Shown here piece by piece: positions 1 to 5,292 of a stretch of DNA of 5,571 bases. Location of the stretch: assembly GCA_028872685.1 (NCBI GenBank), contig JAPKEI010000195.1:1-5571 (forward strand). Direction: 5' to 3'. The position numbers and the translations under genes are program-made. How positions within the stretch are numbered: the first letter of the stretch is position 1; every line of letters starts with the position of its first letter. The stretch is from Verrucomicrobiota bacterium. GTDB taxonomy: Bacteria > Verrucomicrobiota > Verrucomicrobiia > Limisphaerales > UBA1100. The notes beneath the pieces are model-generated. The model saw only the letters and a program-made list of their open reading frames with translations. It did not search any database and was not told where the DNA came from.

Positions 1-335
1 CCGACCTCACCGAAATTGGCATTCAAAAAAACCCTGCCCAACAAGTCCAGCACCTCGCCACCCTCGCCACCGCCGCCGGACTCAAAGGCCTTGTGTGTTC
101 GCCTAAAGAAATCACCCCCCTCCGGGCCATCCTTCCCCCCGAAACTCAACTCATCACTCCCGGCATCCGCCCCGCCGGCACCGACACCGGCGACCAAAAA
201 AGAATCCTCACCCCCCCCCAAGCCATCGAAGCCGGTGCCAGTTGGCTGGTAATCGGAAGACCTATCTGCGCCGCGGAAAACCCACGCGCCGCCGCCGAGG
301 CAATCCTCGACAGTTTAGCCGGATCGGCAAAATGA
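1..335 (+). CDS. pyrF: Orotidine 5'-phosphate decarboxylase, C-terminal part (5' end outside window)
   Basis: The reading frame is open from base 3 and ends at TGA 333-335, giving the last 110 residues. The enzyme decarboxylates OMP to UMP, the last step of de novo pyrimidine synthesis, in the cytosol. Family hallmarks of the C-terminal half of the TIM barrel are visible: VCSPKEI, then the phosphate-loop segment ITPGIRP followed by GTDTGDQKR, then TP..AI.AGA and the final phosphate-binding VIGRPI. These match the short bacterial (type 1, roughly 230-240 residue) PyrF family. The catalytic D-x-K-x-x-D motif belongs to the missing upstream part and cannot be checked. Codons end overwhelmingly in C. 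The gene converges on the ferredoxin gene, with a hairpin just after the stop. The identification is firm; only the start is unknown. Confidence 0.93.
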   Translation, partial: DLTEIGIQKNPAQQVQHLATLATAAGLKGLVCSPKEITPLRAILPPETQLITPGIRPAGTDTGDQKRILTPPQAIEAGASWLVIGRPICAAENPRAAAEAILDSLAGSAK

Positions 336-346
336 AAAGTTTGAAG

Positions 347-366
347 CGCGGCTAAATTAAGCCGCG
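347..366. terminator. Hairpin between convergent pyrF and ferredoxin genes, likely bidirectional terminator
   Basis: A perfect 7-bp inverted repeat, CGCGGCT (347-353) and AGCCGCG (360-366), encloses a 6-base loop. It can be extended outward by a G-U pair and an A-U pair. It starts 11 bases after the pyrF stop, and its loop contains the ferredoxin stop codon (TTA on plus, 357-359). On the minus strand the stem is followed by a T-rich stretch (CTTCAAACTTTTCATTTT); on the plus strand there is no clear T tail. The position between convergent genes supports termination of both transcripts, better supported for the ferredoxin side. Function is inferred. Confidence 0.6.
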
Positions 367-656
367 TTGGGATTCACGCATTTGGGCCCTTTGAGGGGGT
401 CCTTCGCCACTTCGATAACTGGGAATTCTTCGGCGGTCAAATTGATAGCGATCCATTCCTGTTGATCTTCAGGCACATCGTCTTCGGCGTGGATGGCTTC
501 GACGGGGCACGCGGCGACGCATGCATCACAGTCGATGCAGGTTTCGGGGTTGATCAACAGTTTGTCGGGCGCTTCGTGAAAGGCAGCCACCGGACATTCA
601 TCCACGCAGCTCGTGTAAACGCAATCGACACAGGCACCTGTAACAACGTAAGCCAT
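357..656 (-). CDS. Seven-iron (3Fe-4S/4Fe-4S) type ferredoxin, FdxA-like, 99 aa
   Basis: A small cytosolic electron carrier. The N-terminus (MAYVVTGACVDC) and the VPEDQQEWI segment resemble Azotobacter ferredoxin I/FdxA. The first cluster motif has C9, C12, C17 and C21 followed by Pro; the second has C40, C43, C46 and C50 followed by Pro. By homology C9, C17 and C50 would hold the 3Fe-4S cluster and C21, C40, C43 and C46 the 4Fe-4S cluster. C12 could instead permit a second 4Fe-4S cluster, since the spacing C-x2-C-x4-C-x3-C allows either. The free cysteine that follows the first motif in ferredoxin I is alanine here (A25), and a lone extra cysteine (C93) sits near the C-terminus. The start at 656 is chosen because GGGAG lies about 9 bases upstream and the protein begins as in homologues; an upstream in-frame ATG at 683 would add nine non-homologous residues. 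It is the last gene of the minus-strand block, 80 bases after the DsrH-like gene, with its own promoter candidate. Confidence 0.9.
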   Translation of the reverse strand: MAYVVTGACVDCVYTSCVDECPVAAFHEAPDKLLINPETCIDCDACVAACPVEAIHAEDDVPEDQQEWIAINLTAEEFPVIEVAKDPLKGPKCVNPNAA

Positions 657-665
657 AATTTTTTT

Positions 666-699
666 CTCCCGCCCGCGGGTCATCCACGAGTTGCGGGAG
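666..699 (-). promoter_or_regulatory. Inverted repeat able to mask the ferredoxin Shine-Dalgarno sequence
   Basis: On the minus strand CTCCCGC (699-693) is complementary to GCGGGAG (672-666), with 20 bases between. The downstream arm contains the GGGAG ribosome-binding site of the ferredoxin gene. In a read-through mRNA from the upstream genes the two arms could pair and hide this site. An RNA starting at the promoter candidate at 698-726 would probably begin inside or after the upstream arm and so lack most of it. The pairing is seen in sequence; the regulatory role is inferred. An internal palindrome, CCCGCGGG (672-679), competes with it. Confidence 0.3.
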
Positions 700-726
700 T
701 CTATTCATTTACGACCCAAAAGTCAA
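698..726 (-). promoter_or_regulatory. Candidate sigma-70-type promoter for the ferredoxin gene
   Basis: Read on the minus strand, TTGACT (726-721; 5 of 6 matches to the -35 consensus) is followed after exactly 17 bases by TAGACT (703-698; 4 of 6 matches to the -10 consensus). Transcription would begin near 690, giving a leader of about 35 bases that contains the GGGAG ribosome-binding site. It lies in the 80-base gap between the DsrH-like gene and the ferredoxin gene, so the ferredoxin may be expressed separately from the rest of the block. Confidence 0.45.
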
Positions 727-736
727 ACTGGTTTAC

Positions 737-919
737 TCACCAAACGTGCACGGAATCGGCGGCGTAGATTTCTTCGAGCAAAATTGAGTAGTCGCCGTTG
801 GGGTCTACTTCGGTGAGATCGATGACGCGGGTTTCGTGGCCGGCGGTTTCCTGGGCAGCAATGACGCTGGCGGGCAGCGGATCGCCTTCGCGGGTGAGGA
901 TGTGGATGACGCGGGCCAT
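737..919 (-). CDS. 60-aa TusB/DsrH-like mini-protein
   Basis: A short protein starting at ATG 919 and ending at TGA 737. It opens with a hydrophobic strand (VIHILTR) comparable to the MLHTLHRS start of E. coli TusB, continues with a helix-like segment (PASVIAAQETAG) and a second strand (TRVIDL), and ends DYSILLEEIYAADSVHVW. TusB/DsrH proteins also carry an acidic DY..-type segment and often end in Trp, but are usually about 95 residues, so this version is roughly a third shorter. It has no cysteine, so it could be a structural subunit but not a sulfur carrier. Its start lies 2 bp after the stop of the preceding DsrE-superfamily gene, with no clear Shine-Dalgarno nearby, suggesting translational coupling. 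Family assignment is tentative: it rests on terminal similarity and on the E-F-H gene order. It could instead be an unrelated small alpha/beta protein. That it is a real gene is supported by the tight spacing and conserved-looking start. Confidence 0.65.
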   Translation of the reverse strand: MARVIHILTREGDPLPASVIAAQETAGHETRVIDLTEVDPNGDYSILLEEIYAADSVHVW

Positions 920-921
920 AA

Positions 922-1311
922 TTAAAATCGGATGACCATCGCCGCCTCGGCGGCCAGTTCGGCGAGGGCGGGTTCTTTGAGGTGGTTTTTCAGAATCACT
1001 TCCGTGTCGAGCACTTCCATTGTTTGATCGTCGGGCATCACGTACACGTGCCCGCCTTTTTCGCGAATCATCGGGAAGAATTGTTTGTAAATTTTTCCTT
1101 CTGGCATATCCGCGGCGGCGTCACCCAGCGCGTGCGCGGCGACGTGATGCAACACAACGCTGACTTCCACCTGTTCCCACACGCACACGCCACCAGCCAA
1201 ACGCACAGCCTCGGCGGCGCGCGGGTTGGTGCGAGGATCGGCATCGATGATGATGAGCACCTTCCGCTTGGGCTTGGGGTCCGGCTTCAGTTTGTCTGCG
1301 AGGGTTTCCAT
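922..1311 (-). CDS. DsrE-superfamily protein lacking the catalytic cysteine (TusC/DsrF-like), 129 aa
   Basis: After a lysine- and proline-rich N-terminal tail (residues 7-17) comes a beta strand (KVLIIIDADP), then a segment resembling DsrE/DsrF-like proteins: AAEAVRLAGGV.VWEQVEVSVVLHH with the following AAHAL. A later strand after KGG (HVYVMPDD) and the ending MVIRF match the usual DsrE-fold core; E. coli TusC similarly ends in VILRF. The only cysteine is C43, in the early helix/strand region. At the position where TusD/DsrE proteins have the sulfur-accepting cysteine (after the penultimate strand) there is none, as expected for a TusC/DsrF-type subunit. The ATG at 1311 is preferred over a TTG at 1314. 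The start is 9 bases after the stop of the DsrE-like gene, with no Shine-Dalgarno visible, so coupling is likely. The superfamily call is fairly secure; the exact subfamily is inferred, helped by gene order. Confidence 0.8.
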   Translation of the reverse strand: METLADKLKPDPKPKRKVLIIIDADPRTNPRAAEAVRLAGGVCVWEQVEVSVVLHHVAAHALGDAAADMPEGKIYKQFFPMIREKGGHVYVMPDDQTMEVLDTEVILKNHLKEPALAELAAEAAMVIRF

Positions 1312-1320
1312 CAAACTATT

Positions 1321-1644
1321 TTAGTTGAAACTCACAAAGCGATCGGTGGCGGCCATCACGTCGTTGAGCAATGTGAGACCTCCGTACAATGCGTTTTCGC
1401 CGGGAACAATTTTGCGCCGTTGGCAGGCATACGCGCAGGCGAACAGGCGGAGACCGTGGCGGCGCAAGGTTTGCACGCGTTCGTCTTCCACGCCCGCCAC
1501 GGCATCGTCGAGGCAGTAGAGGTAGACTTCGTCCTTGGCGCTGAGTGCGGCGGCGGCGAGCTGGAGGCCGTGGTGAAAGCTGGCGTGCGTGGGCGCAACG
1601 GAAATCAGAATGCCCAGTTTGCGCGCTTTCGGCACCTGCTCCAT
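1321..1644 (-). CDS. TusD/DsrE-like sulfur-relay protein with conserved catalytic cysteine, 107 aa
   Basis: TusD/DsrE proteins accept persulfide sulfur on a cysteine and pass it on within a heterohexamer with TusC/DsrF and TusB/DsrH. The match here is good: a first strand KLGILISVAPTH, a helix (LQLAAAALSA), a strand EVYLYCLDDAVAGV, then LRLFAC70AYACQRRKI. In E. coli TusD the catalytic Cys78 lies six and seven residues before an Arg-Arg pair (CVAAALRR); C70 here is followed by R76-R77 at the same distance. The C-terminal part (YGGLTLLNDVMAATDRFVSF) parallels the TusD ending GLGALAEASLTCDRVVQF. C44 and C74 are additional cysteines; C74 is four residues from C70. The protein is shorter than TusD (128 aa), mostly by a deletion between the active site and the last helix. 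The start at 1644 has no Shine-Dalgarno. It lies 45 bases after the TPR gene. Cytosolic. Confidence 0.85.
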   Translation of the reverse strand: MEQVPKARKLGILISVAPTHASFHHGLQLAAAALSAKDEVYLYCLDDAVAGVEDERVQTLRRHGLRLFACAYACQRRKIVPGENALYGGLTLLNDVMAATDRFVSFN

Positions 1645-1650
1645 AAGGCG

Positions 1651-1679
1651 AGGGTAATGAGGCCGCGCGATGGTGTCAA
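1651..1679 (-). promoter_or_regulatory. Possible promoter for a leaderless DsrE-like transcript
   Basis: On the minus strand a perfect -35 hexamer TTGACA (1679-1674) is followed after 17 bases by TACCCT (1656-1651; only 3 of 6 matches to the -10 consensus). The ATG at 1644 begins 7 bases beyond the -10 element, about where transcription would start, so the mRNA could be leaderless. The absence of a Shine-Dalgarno before this ATG fits. The poor -10 makes it a weak candidate. Confidence 0.25.
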
Positions 1680-1689
1680 TCGGCGGTGT

Positions 1690-2196
1690 TTATTTAATCT
1701 TCACGCCGTGCTCCCACAACGGCGTGAGGTCGGGATCGTTGACGGCCATATTCTTGACGCGCTTGGAGTCGCCGACCTTGAGCGCGCACTCGAGCCATTC
1801 GCGGGCTTCCTGAATGGCACCGCTTTGGCATTTGTAACAGGCGAGGTTGTAAGGGATCGCCTCGTCGTGCGGAAAGCGTTTGAGCATCGGCACGAGCAAG
1901 TTGAACGCTTCTTCAAAACGCTCGAGATAAAAAAGCGCGTTGCCGTGGTTGATCCAGCCTTGCGGCATCTCCGGCTGCGCCTCGATCATTTGAAGGCTGA
2001 TGTTGAGGCAATGCTCCCAATCCTGCATACGATTGTGAATATGCCAACGCACCTGCAGCACGTCAAAGTGACGCAGGTAGTCCGGTGAAATTAACTCCAA
2101 CTCGGCCAAAGCCGAATCGTAGTCCCCCAATTCCATCCACCCTTCAGCGCCGGACAGGAAATGCGTGTCCGGTGGTTCCAATTGTCCCATTTTCAT
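1690..2196 (-). CDS. Small tetratricopeptide repeat (TPR) protein, 168 aa
   Basis: The protein is built almost wholly of helix-turn-helix repeats. Repeat-like units start near residues 12 (FLSGAEGWMELGDYDSALAE), 47 (VRWHIHNRMQDWEHCLNISL), 80 (GWINHGNALFYLERFEEAFN) and 114 (PYNLACYKCQSGAIQEAREW), each with the TPR pattern of W/Y, G/A and A positions. It ends with DPDLTPLW, a tail I remember from a TPR family widespread in Verrucomicrobiota. No signal peptide or membrane segment is seen, so a cytosolic protein-protein scaffold is likely; no catalytic role is suggested. The ATG at 2196 has GGGG six bases upstream. A GTG at 2220 with AGG six bases upstream would add eight residues and is a real alternative. 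It is the first gene of the second minus-strand block, 45 bases before the DsrE-like gene. Confidence 0.8.
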   Translation of the reverse strand: MKMGQLEPPDTHFLSGAEGWMELGDYDSALAELELISPDYLRHFDVLQVRWHIHNRMQDWEHCLNISLQMIEAQPEMPQGWINHGNALFYLERFEEAFNLLVPMLKRFPHDEAIPYNLACYKCQSGAIQEAREWLECALKVGDSKRVKNMAVNDPDLTPLWEHGVKIK

Positions 2197-2293
2197 TGCT
2201 TGCCCCAAATGCGAAAACACGATGCACCTATTTGAAACGTTTGGTTGTTCCCCCTCCTTGGTGAATTCGTGCGCTCCCTCGCAACTGCATTTT

Positions 2294-2322
2294 TATTTAG
2301 CAGAAACCGGGCCAACGCCCAA
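2294..2322 (-). promoter_or_regulatory. Weak candidate promoter for the TPR-DsrE block
   Basis: On the minus strand TGC immediately precedes TAAATA (2299-2294), giving an extended -10 (TGn) arrangement. TTGGGC (2322-2317), matching only the TTG half of the -35 consensus, lies 17 bases upstream. Its position about 75-100 bases ahead of the TPR start suits a block promoter, but both hexamers match at only 3 of 6 positions. Confidence 0.3.
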
Positions 2323-2341
2323 GCTCGGGTTATTCACCACG

Positions 2342-2362
2342 CTTTTTGCCGAAAACAAAAAG
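2342..2362. other. Perfect A/T-rich inverted repeat just after ligA
   Basis: CTTTTTG (2342-2348) and CAAAAAG (2356-2362) form a perfect 7-bp inverted repeat with a 7-base loop, 21 bases beyond the ligA stop. The stem is A/T-rich and is not followed by a T run on either strand, so it is not a standard intrinsic terminator. It might be a weak terminator, a protein-binding site or chance. Confidence 0.3.
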
Positions 2363-2383
2363 ATTGTGCGAAATTGGATGGCA

Positions 2384-4390
2384 CTATTTCCCACACAGGC
2401 GCAAAAGTTCCGATTCGTCGATCACCGGCACGGACATTTTCTCCGCCTTGGCCAGCTTGCTCCCCGCCGCTTCACCCGCCACCACGTAGTCGGTTTTTTT
2501 ACTGACGCTGCCGACCACCTTGCCGCCCGCCGCCTCGATACGTGCCACCGCCTCGTGGCGTTTCAAGTTCAGCAACGTCCCTGTGAGCACCAATGCCTTG
2601 CCCGCTAACGGCCCGGCGGCTTCGCCGGAAATTACTATGGAAGACTCAAAGTTTAATCCCGCCTTGCGTAACACTTCAATCAACTGACGATTCTGCGGAT
2701 CGCCAAACCAAAAATGCACACTCTTGGCGATCACCTCTCCCACGTCATCAATCGCCACTAACTCCTCCTCTGAGGCATCCATCAATTCATCCAAATTCGC
2801 AAACCGACGTCCTAACGCCTTCGCCACACCTGTGCCCACGTGCAATATCCCCAGCCCAAAAATCAACCGCCACAAATCCCGCTGCTTACTCGCTTCCAAG
2901 CCGCCCAAAAAATTCTGCGCCGACTTCTCCGCCATTCGCTCCAATCCCGCCACCTCCGCCTGCGCCACTTTATAAAGTTCGCCCACATTCAGTGCCAAAC
3001 CGCTCCCCACCAACTGCCGTACCAACACCTCACCACCACCTTCGATATCCATCGCCCCGCGCGCGCAAAAGTGCTCCAACCGCCCCCTCACTTGCGCCGG
3101 ACAATCCGGGTTCGGGCAACGCCAAACCACATCCGCCTCATCCTTCGCCGCTAGCGATTTGCATTCAGGACATTCTTTCCCCAGCACAAACACTGCGGAT
3201 TTCTTGGGCCGTTTCTCCGTCACCACGCGCACCACGGCTGGAATAATCTCACCCGCCTTTTCGATCACCACCGTGTCGCCCACGCGAATGTCTTTACGCT
3301 GAATCTCCCCTTCATTGTGTAACGTCGCGCGGGCCACCGTGCTGCCAGCGATCAACACCGGCTCCAATTCCGCCACCGGCGTCAACGCCCCCGTGCGGCC
3401 GACTTGAACAGTGATGGCTTTGAGCACCGTCTCCGCCTGTTCCGCCGCGTACTTGTACGCAATCGCCCAGCGCGGCGCTTTGGAGGTCGCGCCACATTGT
3501 TCGCGTAGGGAAAGGTTGTTGAGCTTGATGACCGCGCCATCGGTCTCGTAGTCCAAATCATGCCGTGCGGCATCCAGTTCATTGATCGAGGCCACCAAAT
3601 CGTCATGGGTGCGACCGGTCCATATTTGCCCGGTGGTTGGGAAGCCAAACTGATCTAGCCAATCGAGCACATCAATCTGCGTTGCGGGCAACTCACCGCT
3701 AACCTCGCCCAGCCCGTACAAAACAACCCCTAACGGCCGTTCCGCCACGAGTTTCGGGTCGAGCATTTTCAACGACCCCGCCGCCGCGTTGCGAGGATTG
3801 GCAAAGGGCTCCTCGCCATCGACCTTCCGTTTCTCATTGAGCTTCGTAAATCCCGCACGGCTCATGAATACCTCGCCCCGCACTTCCAACACAGCGGGTG
3901 ACTTTGCTGCCAACCGCAAGGGCAAGCTGCGGATGGTTTTCAAATTCCCCGTGATGTCGTCGCCACTTGCCCCATCACCGCGCGTGGCACCCACGACGAG
4001 CCCGCCGTTTTCATAACGCAAACTTACCGCGAGCCCGTCAATCTTCGGCTCAATCGTCCAATCCAATTCCGCTTCCGGCAATCGCTTTTCCACCCGTTGC
4101 AAAAACGCCGCCAACTCATCAAACGAATACGTGTTGTCGAGGCTCATCATCGGCATCTTGTGCCGATGCGATAAAAATTCACTCACCGCCTTGCCCCCCA
4201 CCCGTTGGCTCGGTGAGTCGGCCGTGAGCAATTCCGGATGCGTCTCCTCTAAATCCAGCAACTCGCGATATAACCGGTCATAATCAGGATCGCTAATCGA
4301 CGGCTCCGACAGCACATAATAAGCGTGATCGTGCCGACGAATTTCTTCGACCAAAACCGCGTGACTTTTTTTTGCCTCCTCGGCACTCAT
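2384..4390 (-). CDS. ligA: NAD-dependent DNA ligase LigA, 668 aa, full length
   Basis: It seals nicks in DNA during replication and repair using NAD+ as the AMP donor. All family domains are present in order. The N-terminal Ia domain includes the NMN-binding pattern D34-x-x-Y37-D38. The adenylation domain has the catalytic Lys116 in EPKIDGLA, then the GEVFM, NPRNAAAG and DGAVIKLN motifs and KAPRWAIAYKY (304-314). An OB fold follows (about 325-395, with VGRTGALTPVAELEPV), then a four-cysteine zinc finger (C407, C410, C425, C430), helix-hairpin-helix repeats (about 440-565) and a C-terminal BRCT domain (about 594-668, with VLTGTL and KKTDYVVAG). Length is as usual (E. coli 671 aa). One small oddity is DIEGGGEVLVRQL where DIEGLGEKL-like sequence is typical. 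The ATG at 4390 lies 2 bp after the lipA stop, with only a weak distal Shine-Dalgarno, suggesting coupling. Its codons often end in G, unlike the C-rich neighbours. Confidence 0.98.
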   Translation of the reverse strand: MSAEEAKKSHAVLVEEIRRHDHAYYVLSEPSISDPDYDRLYRELLDLEETHPELLTADSPSQRVGGKAVSEFLSHRHKMPMMSLDNTYSFDELAAFLQRVEKRLPEAELDWTIEPKIDGLAVSLRYENGGLVVGATRGDGASGDDITGNLKTIRSLPLRLAAKSPAVLEVRGEVFMSRAGFTKLNEKRKVDGEEPFANPRNAAAGSLKMLDPKLVAERPLGVVLYGLGEVSGELPATQIDVLDWLDQFGFPTTGQIWTGRTHDDLVASINELDAARHDLDYETDGAVIKLNNLSLREQCGATSKAPRWAIAYKYAAEQAETVLKAITVQVGRTGALTPVAELEPVLIAGSTVARATLHNEGEIQRKDIRVGDTVVIEKAGEIIPAVVRVVTEKRPKKSAVFVLGKECPECKSLAAKDEADVVWRCPNPDCPAQVRGRLEHFCARGAMDIEGGGEVLVRQLVGSGLALNVGELYKVAQAEVAGLERMAEKSAQNFLGGLEASKQRDLWRLIFGLGILHVGTGVAKALGRRFANLDELMDASEEELVAIDDVGEVIAKSVHFWFGDPQNRQLIEVLRKAGLNFESSIVISGEAAGPLAGKALVLTGTLLNLKRHEAVARIEAAGGKVVGSVSKKTDYVVAGEAAGSKLAKAEKMSVPVIDESELLRLCGK

Positions 4391-4392
4391 GA

Positions 4393-5292
4393 TTATGACG
4401 TAAACCGTTCCGTCGCAAAATCATCCGCGTGATACGAGCTACGTACCAAGGGGCCGCTGGCGACGTGGATAAAGCCCATCGATTCGGCGGTTATTTTGTG
4501 TTCGGCGAATTGGTCGGGGTGGATGAATTCAACGACGGGCAAATGCTTTTTGGTCGGCTGCAAATATTGACCGAGCGTGAGGAGATCACAACCGGTGGCG
4601 CGCAGGTCGGCCAACGCTTCCAGCAATTCGGGTTCCGTTTCGCCAAGGCCAAGCATTAGGCCGGATTTGGTGAAAATTTTTGGTGAGTGTTCTTTTGCTT
4701 TTGTAAGCACCGAAAGCGAGCGTTCGTAAGTGGCCACCGAGCGTACTTCGGGCGTGAGGCGGCGGATGGTTTCAAGGTTGTGATTGAAAATTTCCGGGCG
4801 CGCGGCGAGCACGGTGTGAATGGCGGCATCGTCGTCCAAAAAATCTGGTGTAAGCACTTCGATGATGATTTCGGGATTCACCGCGCGCACGCGCTCGATC
4901 ACATTTTGAAAATGCGCCGCGCCGCCATCAGCTAAATCATCGCGCGCCACGGCTGTGATGACGACGTGCTTGAGCTTCATCCGCCGCGTGGCTTCGGCGA
5001 CGCGTTCAGGTTCATCATCCTCGAGTGCCAGCGGTTTGCGGGTATCCACCGCGCAGAAGCCACACGCGCGCGTGCAGCGATCGCCGGCAATCATAAAAGT
5101 GGCGGTGCCTTTGCTCCAGCATTCCCAATGGTTCGGGCAGCGCGCGCTTTCACAAACGGTGTGGAGATTCAAGTCGTCGATGAGATTGCGCGTGGCGAAG
5201 TATGCGCTCGCTGTCGGCAGTTGCAGTCGGAACCACTCAGGCAGGCGCGGGCGTTTTTGGGGTGCGGAAGTAGGCTCGGCGATGGCGGTCAT
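4393..5292 (-). CDS. lipA: Lipoyl synthase (radical SAM), 299 aa
   Basis: It inserts two sulfur atoms at C6 and C8 of protein-bound octanoyl groups, making lipoyl cofactor for 2-oxoacid dehydrogenases and the glycine cleavage system. Both cluster motifs are intact: the auxiliary cluster cysteines C47, C52 and C58 (CESARCPNHWEC), which supply sulfur, and the radical SAM cysteines C73, C77 and C80 (CTRACGFC). The C-terminal RSSY motif (284-287), whose serine ligates the auxiliary cluster, is present. Other family landmarks are FMI.G..CTR, VDTRKP, VVITAVARDDL.DGGA, FNHNLETI, SGLMLGLGE and LTLGQYLQPTKKHLPV. Length is normal. The start codon overlaps the stop of the glutaredoxin gene by 4 bp (ATGA), and ligA follows 2 bp later, so all three are probably one transcript. 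Octanoyltransferase (lipB) is not in the window. The identification is certain. Confidence 0.98.
   Translation of the reverse strand: MTAIAEPTSAPQKRPRLPEWFRLQLPTASAYFATRNLIDDLNLHTVCESARCPNHWECWSKGTATFMIAGDRCTRACGFCAVDTRKPLALEDDEPERVAEATRRMKLKHVVITAVARDDLADGGAAHFQNVIERVRAVNPEIIIEVLTPDFLDDDAAIHTVLAARPEIFNHNLETIRRLTPEVRSVATYERSLSVLTKAKEHSPKIFTKSGLMLGLGETEPELLEALADLRATGCDLLTLGQYLQPTKKHLPVVEFIHPDQFAEHKITAESMGFIHVASGPLVRSSYHADDFATERFTS

Larger units (their letters stand above)
2221..2383. other. Intergenic region between ligA and the TPR gene
   Basis: The longest non-coding stretch in the window (163 bases, or 187 if the TPR gene starts at 2196). It holds an A/T-rich hairpin (2342-2362), a weak extended -10 promoter candidate (2294-2322), an unused strong Shine-Dalgarno match (2253-2259, AAGGAGG on the minus strand) and a 20-codon minus-strand open frame (2228-2290). 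A GGGC-loop-GCCC mini-stem at 2309-2320 is not followed by a T tail. I see no convincing intrinsic terminator for ligA and no RNA gene. Confidence 0.6.

Noticed and set aside
16..252. Proline-rich 78-codon frame on the plus strand
   Set aside because: Same strand but a different frame from pyrF, whose motifs in frame 3 are unmistakable.
657..683. Upstream ATG at 683 as the ferredoxin start
   Set aside because: The extra nine residues are charged and unlike ferredoxin N-termini, and the GGGAG ribosome-binding site lies inside this extension at the right distance for the ATG at 656.
982..2088. 368-codon open frame on the plus strand
   Set aside because: It runs antisense through three well-supported minus-strand genes (TPR, DsrE-like, DsrF-like). 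Its translation is rich in His, Arg and Val with no recognisable domain, as expected for a shadow of GC-rich genes.
2309..2332. GC-rich mini-stems as a ligA terminator
   Set aside because: The stems are only about 4 bp, with no T run after them on the minus strand.
2593..3246. 217-codon plus-strand frame rich in proline and serine
   Set aside because: Antisense to ligA. The Pro/Ser richness is the direct result of the G-rich ligA coding strand read in reverse.
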